From positions 55,481 through 119,480 of the forward strand of contig NZ_JAPYPS010000007.1 of assembly GCF_029937575.1 (NCBI RefSeq): a stretch of DNA of 64,000 nt, written 5' to 3'. Numbering within the stretch: position 1 is the stretch's first letter; each line of letters starts with the position of its first letter. The notes under the pieces are model-generated. The model had not been told where the DNA came from, ran no database searches, and was given only the letters and a program-made list of their open reading frames with translations. The DNA is from Nocardioides sp. (GTDB taxonomy: Bacteria > Actinomycetota > Actinomycetes > Propionibacteriales > Nocardioidaceae). Both the position numbers and the translations under genes were made by a program. Positions 43,448 to 53,109 of the stretch are shown piece by piece.

Positions 43448-44515
43448 GTGTCCTCGACCCTGCGCACCCGCGCCACCCGCGCGACCGGAGCGTCCGGCCC
43501 GGCCCCGGTCGGTGGGGCGACGAGCCGCGGGGCGCTGGTGGTGCTGGCGTTGCTCGTGCTCCTGGCGCTCGCCCTGACGGCGAGCCTGGTGTGGGGCGCT
43601 CGCGACGTGTCGCTCGCCCAGGTCTGGGCCGCGCTGGTCGACCCCGTCGCCGGTGACAACGACCACCTCGTGGTCCGTGACCTGCGCGTGCCGCGCACCC
43701 TCGTCGGTCTCGTGGGCGGTGCGGCACTGGGAGTCGCGGGGGCGCTGATGCAGGGGGTGACCCGCAACCCGATCGCGGATCCCGGGCTGCTCGGCATCAA
43801 CTCGGGCGCCTCGCTGGCTGTCTTGGTCGCCATCTCCGGGCTCGGGGTCACCTCGGTCACCGGCTACCTGTGGTTCGCCTTCGCCGGCGCGGCGATCGCC
43901 GCCGTCGTCGTGTACGGCGCCGCCGCGCTGGGCTGGGAGGGCGTCACGCCGGTCAAGCTCGCCCTCGTGGGCGCCGCCTTCACCGCCACCGCGACGTCGC
44001 TGATCACCGTCGTGCTGCTCTCCGACACCCAGGCGCTCGACGACTACCGCTTCTGGCAGGTGGGGTCGCTGGCCAACCGGCCCCTCGACGTGCTCACGAC
44101 CGTGCTCCCCTTCGTGGTGGTCGGCCTGGTGCTGGCCCTGGCCGCGGGCCGGGTGCTCAACGCCCTCGCACTCGGGGACGACGTCGCCCGGGGGCTGGGC
44201 CAGGACGTCACCCGCGGTCGGCTGCTGGTGGTGCTCGCGGTGGTGCTGCTGTGCGGATCGGCCGTCTCCATGGTGGGACCCATCGCCTTCGTCGGCCTCG
44301 CCGTCCCGCACCTGGCGCGCGTGCTGATCGGGCTCGACTACCGATGGATCGTGGTGGTCTCGGCGCTGCTCGGGCCGGTGCTGCTGCTGGCCGCAGACGT
44401 CGTCGGCCGTCTCGTCGTACGCCCCGGTGAGCTCGAGGCCGGACTGATCGTCGCGGTCGTCGGGGCCCCGGTGCTGCTGCTGATCGTGCGCCGCTCGCGG
44501 GCGGTGGCGGCATGA
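43448..44515 (+). CDS. Iron-siderophore ABC permease (FecCD family), first subunit
   Basis: A 355-aa membrane protein with about nine or ten helices. Seen: the family entry LRVPRTLVGLVGGAALGVAGALMQGVTRNPIADPGLLG and the late block VSMVGPIAFVGLAVPHLARVLIG with the conserved G-x-I-x-F-V-G-L-x-x-P-H motif. A TTG at 43445 is also possible, but the -10 spacing favours GTG 43448. It forms the channel of a siderophore importer with the next permease. The start of the second permease overlaps its stop (ATGA). Confidence 0.93.
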   Translation: MSSTLRTRATRATGASGPAPVGGATSRGALVVLALLVLLALALTASLVWGARDVSLAQVWAALVDPVAGDNDHLVVRDLRVPRTLVGLVGGAALGVAGALMQGVTRNPIADPGLLGINSGASLAVLVAISGLGVTSVTGYLWFAFAGAAIAAVVVYGAAALGWEGVTPVKLALVGAAFTATATSLITVVLLSDTQALDDYRFWQVGSLANRPLDVLTTVLPFVVVGLVLALAAGRVLNALALGDDVARGLGQDVTRGRLLVVLAVVLLCGSAVSMVGPIAFVGLAVPHLARVLIGLDYRWIVVVSALLGPVLLLAADVVGRLVVRPGELEAGLIVAVVGAPVLLLIVRRSRAVAA

Positions 44516-45594
44516 CCCCGCAGGTGCTGGCCGACGGTCTCCCGACCCTGACCCCGGCGCGCCACGAGGCCGCCGCGACCGGCCTGCGTCGCTCGCGCAG
44601 GCGCCGGCGTGCCCGACGTGCGAGCGTCCTGACGGTGCTGGTCGTGCTCGCCGGCGCGCTGTCGGTGAGTGCGCTGATGATGGGCCAGTTCCCGCTCACC
44701 GCCGGCCAGGTGCTCGGTGCGCTCATGGGTGCCGACGAGGGCTCGGCTCGGTTCATCGTCGTCGAGCTCCGACTGCCGCGGCTGCTGCTGGGCATCCTCG
44801 TCGGTGTCGCCTTCGGGCTCGCCGGGGCGCTGTTCCAGTCGGTGCTGAGCAACCCGTTGGCCAGCCCCGACATCATCGGCATCTCGCAGGGCGCGAGCGC
44901 CGGTGCCGTCGCGGCACTGCTCCTGGGTGGCCTCAGTGGCGCAGCGGTCTCGGGAGCCGCGCTCGCCGGCGGATCGCTGGTCGGGGTGCTGCTGTACGCC
45001 GTGGCCTGGCGCGGTGGCATGACCGGTCACCGCTTCGTGCTCTCCGGCATCGGGGTGGCCTACGTGTGCGCTGCGGTGGTGGGCTACCTGCTGACCCGCA
45101 GCGAGGTCCAGCAGGCCCAGGTCGCGCTGCGGTGGATGGCAGGCAGCCTGGCTCAGGCCGAGTGGTCGCTGGTGCAGGTTCTTGCTCTCGCGTTGGCCGT
45201 GCTGGTGCCGCTGGTCGCCCTCGTCGCGCGCCGTCTCGACCTGCTCCTGCTCGGCGACGACCAGGCCGGCAGCCTCGGGCTGCGCCCCGAGCTCGTGCGC
45301 GCCGGCGTCGTCGCCCTGGGTGTGGCCCTGGCGTGCGCGGCGACCGCCGCCGCGGGGCCGGTCGCGTTCGTGGCGTTCGTGGCCGCCCCGGTGGCGCGCC
45401 GGCTCCTGGCCGACGGGACCCTGGCGCTGGCCGAGGCGGCCCTCGTGGGCGTGGTGCTCGTGGTGGGCGCCGACCTGTTCGCCCAGCACCTACTGCCTGC
45501 AGACCTCTCGGTGCCCGTCGGTGTCGTGACCGGAGCGATCGGCGGGCCCTACCTGATCTGGCTGATGGCCACCGGAGGCACGCGCCGTGGCTGA
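44512..45594 (+). CDS. Iron-siderophore ABC permease (FecCD family), second subunit
   Basis: A 360-aa partner permease. It has a basic N-terminal tail (RRSRRRRRARRAS) before the first helix VLTVLVVLAGALSVSAL, then LRLPRLLLGILVGVAFGLAGALFQSVLSNPLASPDIIGIS and ATAAAGPVAFVAFVAAPVARRLL near the end, the FecCD signatures. Two different permease genes in a row are normal for siderophore importers of the FepDG type. It ends just inside the upstream part of the ATPase gene. Confidence 0.92.
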   Translation: MTPQVLADGLPTLTPARHEAAATGLRRSRRRRRARRASVLTVLVVLAGALSVSALMMGQFPLTAGQVLGALMGADEGSARFIVVELRLPRLLLGILVGVAFGLAGALFQSVLSNPLASPDIIGISQGASAGAVAALLLGGLSGAAVSGAALAGGSLVGVLLYAVAWRGGMTGHRFVLSGIGVAYVCAAVVGYLLTRSEVQQAQVALRWMAGSLAQAEWSLVQVLALALAVLVPLVALVARRLDLLLLGDDQAGSLGLRPELVRAGVVALGVALACAATAAAGPVAFVAFVAAPVARRLLADGTLALAEAALVGVVLVVGADLFAQHLLPADLSVPVGVVTGAIGGPYLIWLMATGGTRRG

Positions 45595-45628
45595 GTCAGG
45601 GCGCTCGAGCAAGCAGGAGGAGCAGGCG

Positions 45629-46456
<828 letters not shown>

Positions 46457-46496
46457 CCTAATAACCGATCGGCTCGACCGGTCCGTACTGTGAGGA

Positions 46497-47564
46497 GTGG
46501 ACGTGTCGTCCCTTCGCCGAAGGACCTCCCGGTCCCGCCAGACCCGCCTGTCCAGCCTGGCTCTCCCGCTCGCGATGAGTGTGCTCGCCCTGTCCTTGGC
46601 CGCCTGCGGCAGCGAGGACAGCACCGAGGACTCCCAGACCGACGACACCACCAGCTCTGAGTCGGAGTTCGAGCCGGTGAGCGTCGAGCACACCTTCGGC
46701 AGCACCGACATCTCCGAGCAGCCCGAGCGGGTCGTCACGTGGGGCTGGGGCACGCCCGACGCCGTGCTCGCCCTCGGCGTGGTCCCGGTGGCCATGGAGA
46801 AGCTCGTCTACGGCGCCTCCGAGGAGGGCTTCATGCCCTGGCAGGAGCAGGCCTTCGAGGAGCTGGGCGCCGAGCAGCCCACGACGCTCACCCCCGGCGA
46901 GGCGCCGCCCTTCGAGGAGATCGCCGCCGCGGCTCCCGACGTCATCCTGGCCAACTACTCCGGCATCACCGAGGCCGACTACGACCGGCTCACCCAGATC
47001 GCCCCGACCGTCGCGTATCCCGACGAGCCGTGGTCGACCCCGTGGCGTGACGTCATCACGACCGTGGGTGACGTGCTGGGGCAGGGCGAGGAAGCCGATC
47101 AGCTGCTCGCCGACATCGACGGCGAGGTGGCCGCCGCCGCCGAGGCGCACCCCGAGTTCGACGGCACCACGATCGCTGCGGTCGCCATCGACCCCGGTGC
47201 CTTCTACGTCTACAGCGCCGCGGACCCGCGGGTGCAGTTCCTCGAGGACCTCGGCTTCACCGTGGCCCCCAGCGTCGACGAGCTCGACACCGGGGAGAGC
47301 ACCTTCTTCTACACGCTCAGCACCGAGAACGTCGACCAGCTGACCTCTGACGTGCTGCTCTCCTACGCCGCCACCCAGGACCGCGCCGACGAGATCGCCG
47401 CGGACCCGACGTACCAGGTGATGGAGCAGTTCCAGGACGACCGGGTGGCCACGGTCTCCGGTGAGGACATCGTCTCCTCGGTCTCGCCGCCGACCGCGCT
47501 GTCGCTCTCGTACAGCCTCGACACCTTCGTGGAGGCGCTGGCCGGCGCCGTCTCCGCCGAGTAG
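46497..47564 (+). CDS. Iron-siderophore-binding lipoprotein
   Basis: A ~355-aa periplasmic-binding-protein-like lipoprotein (FepB/FecB type). It has an Arg-rich N-terminus, hydrophobic core with lipobox LSLAAC, an acidic Ser/Thr/Asp linker, then the two-lobed domain with PERVVTWGWGTPDAVLALGVVPVAM, PPFEEIAAAAPDVILANYSGI and IAPTVAYPDEPW joined by a long helix. Starts: GTG 46497, 5 nt after the -10 TACTGT and so leaderless, or GTG 46503 with GAGGAG upstream; the first is given. It receives the ferric siderophore for the permease pair. Confidence 0.92.
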   Translation: MDVSSLRRRTSRSRQTRLSSLALPLAMSVLALSLAACGSEDSTEDSQTDDTTSSESEFEPVSVEHTFGSTDISEQPERVVTWGWGTPDAVLALGVVPVAMEKLVYGASEEGFMPWQEQAFEELGAEQPTTLTPGEAPPFEEIAAAAPDVILANYSGITEADYDRLTQIAPTVAYPDEPWSTPWRDVITTVGDVLGQGEEADQLLADIDGEVAAAAEAHPEFDGTTIAAVAIDPGAFYVYSAADPRVQFLEDLGFTVAPSVDELDTGESTFFYTLSTENVDQLTSDVLLSYAATQDRADEIAADPTYQVMEQFQDDRVATVSGEDIVSSVSPPTALSLSYSLDTFVEALAGAVSAE

Positions 47565-47589
47565 GGCGCGCGGTCGGTAGCCTCGTGGG

Positions 47590-49323
47590 GTGAGCACCAC
47601 GCCGAGCAGCGACGCCCTCGTCACCGTGGGCGGTTACACGCTGCTGGCCAAGATCGGCGAGGGCGGGATGGGCGTGGTGCACCTCGCGCGGCGGCCCGGC
47701 GGTGACCGGGTGGCGCTGAAGGTGCTGCGCCCCCACATCGTCGGCGACGACGAGGCGCGCAGCCGGCTGGCCCGCGAGGTGAGCTCGCTGTCGCGGATCC
47801 GGAGCCGCTGGGTGGCCGAGATCGTCGACGCCGACCCCTGGGCGCCGGTGCCGTACGTCGCCACCCGCTACGTCCCCGGGCTGTCGCTGCACGACCACGT
47901 CGCCCACGAGGGCGTGATCGAGGGCAGCGACCTGCTGTGGTTCGCCGCCTGCCTCGCCGAGGGACTCTCGTCGGTGCACGGCGTCGGCGTCCTGCACCGC
48001 GACGTCAAGCCGTCCAACGTGCTGATGGAGGGCCGCACCCCGATCCTGATCGACTTCGGCCTGGCGCGCGTCGCCGACGACCCGCGCCTCACCCACACCG
48101 GGTGGTTGCTCGGCACCCCCGGCTACCTGGCCCCCGAGATCCTCTACGGCGAGGACGCCACGGCTGCCTCCGACGTGCACTCGTGGGCGGCCACCGTCGC
48201 GTTCGCGGCCACCGGGCGCTCGCCGTTCGGCCGGGGTCCGTCGATGGCGATCATGGATCGCGTGCGCCGCGGCCAGCACGACCTCTCCGGGTTGACGGGG
48301 ACTCTGCACGGGGTCGTCGTCGCCGCGCTGGACCCCGAGCCGCACCGCCGCCCGAGCCTCGAGTCGATCCTGGCCTGGCTCCGCCCCCAGACCACCCGGC
48401 CCTCGCCGGTCCTCGCCCCGGCTCCCGTGCCCGGACCGGGTCCGTCCGCCCGGGACGACGAGCCGGACCCGTTCGCGGCGACGATGGCGCTGTTCGCCCC
48501 GTCGTACGACGACGGGCCCGGCAGTGCGCCGGCGGCACCCACCCTCGTCGAGCCCCGGGCGCCCGGCGGCACCCGGCTGATGCCGACCGAGGCGCGGCCG
48601 TGGCCGGCCCCGTCACCGGCCCCATCACCGGCCCCGTCACCGGCCCCGTCACCTGAGTCCGCCGCTCCGACCCTCGCCCCGTGGCCGGGCGCGGCGCCGT
48701 ACCCGCCGCCGGGTGTCGACGGCGCCGGCCGGGAGGTCGCGTGGGAGGTGCCGGCAGAGCGGGTCGCGCTGGGCGAGCGCCTGCGCCGCCTCGTCATGGT
48801 GCTGGCGGGCGCGAGTGCGGTCGGTGCGGCGTGCGCCGCCGTACCCTGGCTCGCCGTCGCGGTCCTGGTGATCGCCGTCTGGCTGCTGCGCTCGGGTTCC
48901 CTGGCCGCCAGCGGTGTCGAGGCGCGCCGTCAGACCCGCGGCCGCAAGTGGTACGACGGGGTCCAGCTGCTCCTGCACACCCCCTGGCACCTCGTGCAGT
49001 CCATCGGCGGGACCGTGCTGCTCGTGCTCTGGAGCGCCGGGCTCGCGGCGGCCGTCGGCCTGGTCTGCTACGCCGTCAACGCCCCCCTGGCCTGGTCGCT
49101 CTTCGGCAGCGGCGTCGTCCTCGCGCTCTCGCTGTGGTGGGGGCCGGGTGGACGTCGCGTCCGCTCCCCGCTCGGGCGAGTCGTCACGCCGGCGAGCCGC
49201 ACGGTCGGGTGGTGGCTGATCGCGGTCACGGTGCTGCTGCTCGCGGCCGGTGGCGCCGGTGGTTGGGTGGCCGCCAACGACGTGTCCTGGACGCCGGGCA
49301 CCGGCGTGCCGTTCGAGCGCTGA
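47590..49323 (+). CDS. Membrane-bound Ser/Thr protein kinase (PknB-like catalytic domain)
   Basis: A 577-aa Hanks-type kinase. Seen: glycine loop KIGEGGMGVVHLA (21-33), Lys44 in VALKVL, Glu in the REVSSLSRI helix, VLHRDVKPSN (Asp138), IDFGLAR (155-157), and GTPGYLAPEI. A long Pro/Ala linker follows (about 270-385), including four 12-bp DNA repeats that encode PSPA units, then C-terminal membrane segments (about 393-430, 470-515, 538-560). There is no PASTA or other recognised outer sensor. The GTG is 6 nt behind TAGCCT (47578-47583). It lies 25 bp after the siderophore-binding gene but has its own promoter; a regulatory link is unproven. Confidence 0.93.
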   Translation: MSTTPSSDALVTVGGYTLLAKIGEGGMGVVHLARRPGGDRVALKVLRPHIVGDDEARSRLAREVSSLSRIRSRWVAEIVDADPWAPVPYVATRYVPGLSLHDHVAHEGVIEGSDLLWFAACLAEGLSSVHGVGVLHRDVKPSNVLMEGRTPILIDFGLARVADDPRLTHTGWLLGTPGYLAPEILYGEDATAASDVHSWAATVAFAATGRSPFGRGPSMAIMDRVRRGQHDLSGLTGTLHGVVVAALDPEPHRRPSLESILAWLRPQTTRPSPVLAPAPVPGPGPSARDDEPDPFAATMALFAPSYDDGPGSAPAAPTLVEPRAPGGTRLMPTEARPWPAPSPAPSPAPSPAPSPESAAPTLAPWPGAAPYPPPGVDGAGREVAWEVPAERVALGERLRRLVMVLAGASAVGAACAAVPWLAVAVLVIAVWLLRSGSLAASGVEARRQTRGRKWYDGVQLLLHTPWHLVQSIGGTVLLVLWSAGLAAAVGLVCYAVNAPLAWSLFGSGVVLALSLWWGPGGRRVRSPLGRVVTPASRTVGWWLIAVTVLLLAAGGAGGWVAANDVSWTPGTGVPFER

Positions 49324-49423
49324 GCGCTCACTCGTCGCGCGAGCGCGGCCCCGGACGGCATCCGCACGCGGCCGGATCGTGGGACGTGCGCCACACCGGG
49401 CGCAGGCATGGCACCATGGAGGC

Positions 49424-49453
49424 ATGCAGCACCGCGTCATCATCATTCGCTAG
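49424..49453 (+). CDS. cimA leader peptide (MQHRVIIIR)
   Basis: A nine-residue ORF with a Val-Ile-Ile-Ile run and stop TAG at 49451-49453. The stop is the first base pairs of the following hairpin. It precedes the first enzyme of the isoleucine branch, so sensing of Ile-tRNA is the obvious reading. GGAGG lies only 1 nt before the ATG, too close for a normal ribosome site, so leaderless or atypical initiation is likely. A competing ATG at 49416 reads another frame without the Ile run. Confidence 0.75.
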   Translation: MQHRVIIIR

Positions 49454-49507
49454 CGCATCGAGCACCCGCTCGATGCGCCAACCTCTCGTCCGACGAGAGG
49501 TTTTTTT
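49453..49507 (+). promoter_or_regulatory. Transcription attenuator of cimA
   Basis: Hairpin 1: GCGCATCGAGC (49453-49463) pairs perfectly with GCTCGATGCGC (49468-49478), loop ACCC. Terminator: CCTCTCGT (49482-49489) pairs with ACGAGAGG (49493-49500), followed by seven T residues (49501-49507). The order leader peptide, hairpin, terminator with T-run is the same as at ilvB. Confidence 0.8.
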
Positions 49508-49549
49508 GTTGCCCCAGACCTGCGAACCAGATCGAAGTGAGAGTCACTG

Positions 49550-51142
49550 ATGGACCTGCACGGCGCCTTCCACGTCTACGACACCACCCTGCGCGACGGC
49601 GCGCAGCAGGAGGGTCTCAACCTCTCGGTCGCCGACAAGCTGTCCATCGCGCGCCAGCTCGACGGCCTCGGGGTGGGCTACATCGAGGGCGGCTGGCCGG
49701 GCGCCAACCCGAAGGACACCGAGTTCTTCCGCCGGGCGAGCAGCGAGCTGGACCTGCGCCACGCCAAGCTCGCCGCCTTCGGCTCGACGCGCAAGGCCGG
49801 CGTACGCGCCGCCGACGACCCCCAGGTCGCGGCCCTGCGTGACAGCGGCGCCTCCGTGGTGACGCTGGTCGCCAAGTCGCACGACCGCCACGTCGAGCTC
49901 GCGTTGCGCACGACGCTCGAGGAGAACCTCGAGATGATCCGCGACACCGTCTCCCACCTGCGCGAGGAGGGGCAGCAGGTCTTCCTCGACGCCGAGCACT
50001 TCTTCGACGGCTACCGCCGCAACCGCGACTACGCACTCGAGGTCCTGCGCGCGGCGTACGGCGCCGGTGCCGAGGTGATCGCACTGTGCGACACCAACGG
50101 CGGGATGCTCCCCACGTGGGTCTCCGACGTGGTGCACGACGTCATCGAGACAACCGAGGTGCGCGTCGGCATCCACTGCCACAACGACACCGGCTGCGCG
50201 GTGGCCAACACGCTGGCCGCCGTCGACGCCGGGGCGACGCACGTCCAGGGCTGCATCAACGGGTACGGCGAGCGCACCGGCAACGCCGACCTGGTCACGG
50301 TCGTGGCCAACCTCCAGCTCAAGCTCGACCACCAGGTCCTGCCCGAGGGGCTGCTGAGCGAGTCGACCCGGATCGCGCACGCGGTCGCCGAGGTCACCAA
50401 CGTCCCGCCCGCCTCGCGCCAGCCCTACGTCGGCACCTCGGCGTTCGCGCACAAGGCCGGCCTGCACGCCAGCGCCATCAAGGTCGACCCCAACCTCTAC
50501 CAGCACATGGACCCGGTGGGCGTCGGCAACGACATGCGCCTGCTCGTCTCCGACATGGCCGGGCGGGCCTCGATCGAGCTGAAGGGCCGCGAGCTCGGCT
50601 TCGACCTGTCCGGGGACAAGCAGCTCGTCGCCCGGGTGACCGCCCGGGTGAAGGAGATGGAGCAGCGGGGCTACACGTTCGAGGCGGCCGACGCCTCCTT
50701 CGAGCTGCTCCTGGTCGAGGAGGTCGAGGGGCACCGCCCGTCGTACTTCGACGTGGAGTCCTGGCGCGTGATCACCGAGACGCTCACCCACCGCGCCGAG
50801 TCGGAGGAGGCCGTCTCCGAGGCGACCGTCAAGCTTCGCGCCGCAGGAGTGCGCTACGTCGTCACCGGCGAGGGCAACGGTCCGGTCAACGCGCTCGACT
50901 CCGCGCTGCGTTCCGCGATCGTGCAGGCCTACCCGGGCGTGGCGAAGTTCGAGCTGATCGACTACAAGGTGCGGATCCTCGACCAGGGCCACGGCACCGA
51001 CGCCATCACCCGCGTCCTGATCGAGACCACCGACGGAGCCTCGTCGTGGATCACCGTGGGCGTCGGCCACAACGTCATCGAGGCCTCGTGGGGAGCGCTG
51101 GTCGACGGCCTGACCTACGGGTTGCGGCGCCAGCAGCTGTGA
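49550..51142 (+). CDS. cimA: (R)-citramalate synthase
   Basis: A 530-aa enzyme of the HMGL/LeuA superfamily that condenses pyruvate and acetyl-CoA to citramalate, giving a threonine-independent route to isoleucine. Seen: [19 protein letters not shown] at the start (Arg-Asp of the active site), the metal-binding [36 protein letters not shown], and a C-terminal LeuA-type regulatory domain (about 395-530) with [21 protein letters not shown]. The CimA subgroup is inferred from this N-terminus, the length and the isoleucine-type leader; homologous isopropylmalate synthases start differently. Regulation is by the attenuator and likely feedback by isoleucine. Confidence 0.93.
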   Translation: MDLHGAFHVYDTTLRDGAQQEGLNLSVADKLSIARQLDGLGVGYIEGGWPGANPKDTEFFRRASSELDLRHAKLAAFGSTRKAGVRAADDPQVAALRDSGASVVTLVAKSHDRHVELALRTTLEENLEMIRDTVSHLREEGQQVFLDAEHFFDGYRRNRDYALEVLRAAYGAGAEVIALCDTNGGMLPTWVSDVVHDVIETTEVRVGIHCHNDTGCAVANTLAAVDAGATHVQGCINGYGERTGNADLVTVVANLQLKLDHQVLPEGLLSESTRIAHAVAEVTNVPPASRQPYVGTSAFAHKAGLHASAIKVDPNLYQHMDPVGVGNDMRLLVSDMAGRASIELKGRELGFDLSGDKQLVARVTARVKEMEQRGYTFEAADASFELLLVEEVEGHRPSYFDVESWRVITETLTHRAESEEAVSEATVKLRAAGVRYVVTGEGNGPVNALDSALRSAIVQAYPGVAKFELIDYKVRILDQGHGTDAITRVLIETTDGASSWITVGVGHNVIEASWGALVDGLTYGLRRQQL

Positions 51143-51185
51143 ATGACGGACGAGCCCGGACTCGTCCTCGTGCCACGATGAGCGG

Positions 51186-51560
51186 ATGAGCTCTCCGCCG
51201 CCGGCGCCGCCGGCGCCGCCGGCGCCGCCGACGGCGGCGCGTCCGGCCCGACCTGCCGACATGACGGTGACGGTCGTGCTGATCGTCCTGCTCGGGCTCG
51301 GCGGGCTGCTGTCGTTGACCTTCGGGCTGTTCTTCCTGATGGCGGGCGCCAACTGCGCTGACAGCGCCTGCACCGACCGGGTCGGCCTGGCGGTCCTGCT
51401 CATCGAGCTGGCCCCGGTCGTGGCCTGGGCGCCCACGACCGCATGGGCCGTCGTGCGGATGGCGCGCCGCAAGGTCGCGTTCTGGGTGCCGCTCCTCGCC
51501 CTTCCCATCTACGTCGCCGTCGTCGCGGGCGGAGTGGCGGTCCTGGGCACCGTGATGTGA
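51186..51560 (+). CDS. Small membrane protein of unknown function
   Basis: A 124-aa protein. The N-terminal 23 residues are Pro/Ala (PPAPPAPPAPP), coded by a GCCGCCGGC tandem repeat. Three hydrophobic segments follow (MTVTVVLIVLLGLGGLLSL, GLAVLLIELAPVVAWAP, FWVPLLALPIYVAVVAG). A pair of cysteines in ANCADSACTD lies between the first two helices, probably outside. No family is recognised; similar small tri-spanning proteins are common in Nocardioides-type genomes. Confidence 0.75.
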   Translation: MSSPPPAPPAPPAPPTAARPARPADMTVTVVLIVLLGLGGLLSLTFGLFFLMAGANCADSACTDRVGLAVLLIELAPVVAWAPTTAWAVVRMARRKVAFWVPLLALPIYVAVVAGGVAVLGTVM

Positions 51561-51573
51561 CTACCCTCGTGCC

Positions 51574-52992
51574 ATGGCCGCGCTCCACGACCTGACCGCT
51601 CTCGAGCAGGGCGCGCTGATCGCCTCCGGTGAGCTGACGTCGCTCGAGCTCACGGAGCACTACCTGGAGCGCACCGCGCGGCTCGACGACGTCGGTGCCT
51701 TCGTCACCGTGACGGCCGATCGTGCCCGGGACCAGGCTCGCGACGCCGACGCGCCCCGCGGATCGGACTGGGCCGGCGCCAAGCAGCCGCTGTACGGCGT
51801 ACCGACGGCGATCAAGGACCTCAACCTCACCGCCGGGGTGCGCACGACCTTCGGCTCGGCCGCCTTCGACGACTTCGTCCCCGAGGTCTCCGACGCCGTG
51901 ACGGAGGCGATCGAGTGGTCGCGGATGCCGAGCCTGGGCAAGACGAGCACGCCGGAGTTCGGCTCGCCCTGCTACACCGAGCCGGAGGGACGACCGCCCG
52001 CGGTGACACCCTGGGACCGCACCCGGATGGCGGGGGGCTCCTCCGGTGGCGCCGCCGCTGCGGTTGCCGCCGGGCTCGTGCCGGTCGCGCAGGGCTCCGA
52101 CGGCGGCGGTTCGATCCGGATCCCGGCGTCGTGCTGCGGCCTCGTCGGGCTGAAGCCCTCACGCGGGCGGATCAGCGGCGCCCCGATGTACGGCGACCCC
52201 GTCGGCCTCTCCACGGCCGGGACGCTGGCCCGCACCGTGCGCGACGCGGCCGCGTTGCTCGACGTACTGGCCGGTCGTCGCGCGGGCGACCCATCGTGGG
52301 CCCAGCCGCCGACGGGGCCGTTCCTCGCCGCGTGCGACCGCGCTCCGGGTCGGTTGCGGGTGGCCCGGTTCATCACGCCGGTGATCTCCGACGCGCCCGT
52401 GGACCCGGAGTGCGTCGAGGCCTACGAGGACGCCTCCCGGCTGCTGGAGAGGCTGGGCCACGACGTCGTCGACGTGCCCGTGCCGCTGTCGGAGGAGGCG
52501 GTGCCGGTCTTCGAGACCTGCTGGGCCGTGCTGACAGCGCTCTCAGCGGCGCCACCGGACCGCGAGCACCTCCTCCGTCCGCTGACCCGCTGGCTGTCGG
52601 AGCGCGGACGCGCGGTGACCGGACCGGAGTTCGGGCTCGCGATCGGCGCGATGCGTCGGTTCGCCGCGGCTGCTCTCGAGGCCCTGGAGCCGTACGACGC
52701 CGTGCTGACGCCCACCCTGGCGGCGCCGCCGTTGCTCGTCGGCGAGCTCCGTGACGACGCCGACCCGGCCCGCGACTTCGAGGCCCAGAAGGCCTTCACC
52801 CCGTGGACATCGGCCTGGAACGTCACCGGCATGCCGGCGGTCAACCTGCCGCTGCACCGGACCCCGAGCGGTCTGCCGGTCGGGGTGATGCTGGCCGCGC
52901 GTCCCGCCGAGGAGGAGCTGTTGCTCTCCCTGGCGGCCCAGGTGGAGACGGCCGCACCGTGGCACGACCGGAGGCCACCGGGATGGACGTGA
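51574..52992 (+). CDS. Amidase (amidase-signature family)
   Basis: A 472-aa hydrolase with the Ser-cisSer-Lys triad: Lys81 in GVPTAIKDLNLTAGV, the Gly/Ser signature RMAGGSSGGAAAAVAAGL and GSDGGGSIRIPASCCGLVGLKPSRG with the nucleophile. Substrates range from aliphatic amides to 6-aminohexanoate oligomers. GatA of the Glu-tRNA-Gln amidotransferase is unlikely because gatC and gatB are not beside it and length and motif variants fit stand-alone amidases. The ATG is 6 nt behind TACCCT (51562-51567). Confidence 0.9.
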   Translation: MAALHDLTALEQGALIASGELTSLELTEHYLERTARLDDVGAFVTVTADRARDQARDADAPRGSDWAGAKQPLYGVPTAIKDLNLTAGVRTTFGSAAFDDFVPEVSDAVTEAIEWSRMPSLGKTSTPEFGSPCYTEPEGRPPAVTPWDRTRMAGGSSGGAAAAVAAGLVPVAQGSDGGGSIRIPASCCGLVGLKPSRGRISGAPMYGDPVGLSTAGTLARTVRDAAALLDVLAGRRAGDPSWAQPPTGPFLAACDRAPGRLRVARFITPVISDAPVDPECVEAYEDASRLLERLGHDVVDVPVPLSEEAVPVFETCWAVLTALSAAPPDREHLLRPLTRWLSERGRAVTGPEFGLAIGAMRRFAAAALEALEPYDAVLTPTLAAPPLLVGELRDDADPARDFEAQKAFTPWTSAWNVTGMPAVNLPLHRTPSGLPVGVMLAARPAEEELLLSLAAQVETAAPWHDRRPPGWT

Positions 52993-53054
52993 GCTCGGTC
53001 CACGCTCCACGTGCTGCGGAGCTCCTCGGGCGTGGTCCAGCCTAGGTCGGGACG

Positions 53055-53109
53055 GTCCCTGACGAAATGGCCCCTCGACGGTCCGATCAGGGGCCATTTC
53101 GTCAGGGAC
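53055..53109. terminator. Bidirectional hairpin between amidase and bioD (21-bp perfect stem)
   Basis: GTCCCTGACGAAATGGCCCC plus one base (53055-53075) pairs perfectly with 53089-53109; the loop is 13 nt. The outer GGGA (53049-53052) and TCCC (53112-53115) extend it past two mismatches. The right arm runs into the bioD stop codon. It ends both convergent units. Confidence 0.85.

Noticed and set aside
48597-48653. Four 12-bp repeats in the membrane kinase gene, first considered as a possible CRISPR-like or regulatory array
   Set aside because: They are in frame, without spacers, and encode the Pro-Ser-Pro-Ala linker of the kinase.
51574-52992. The amidase as GatA of the Glu-tRNA-Gln amidotransferase, given gltX and tRNA-Gln in the window
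   Set aside because: gatC and gatB are not adjacent, the gene has its own promoter and stands 8 kb from gltX, and its motifs fit general amidases.
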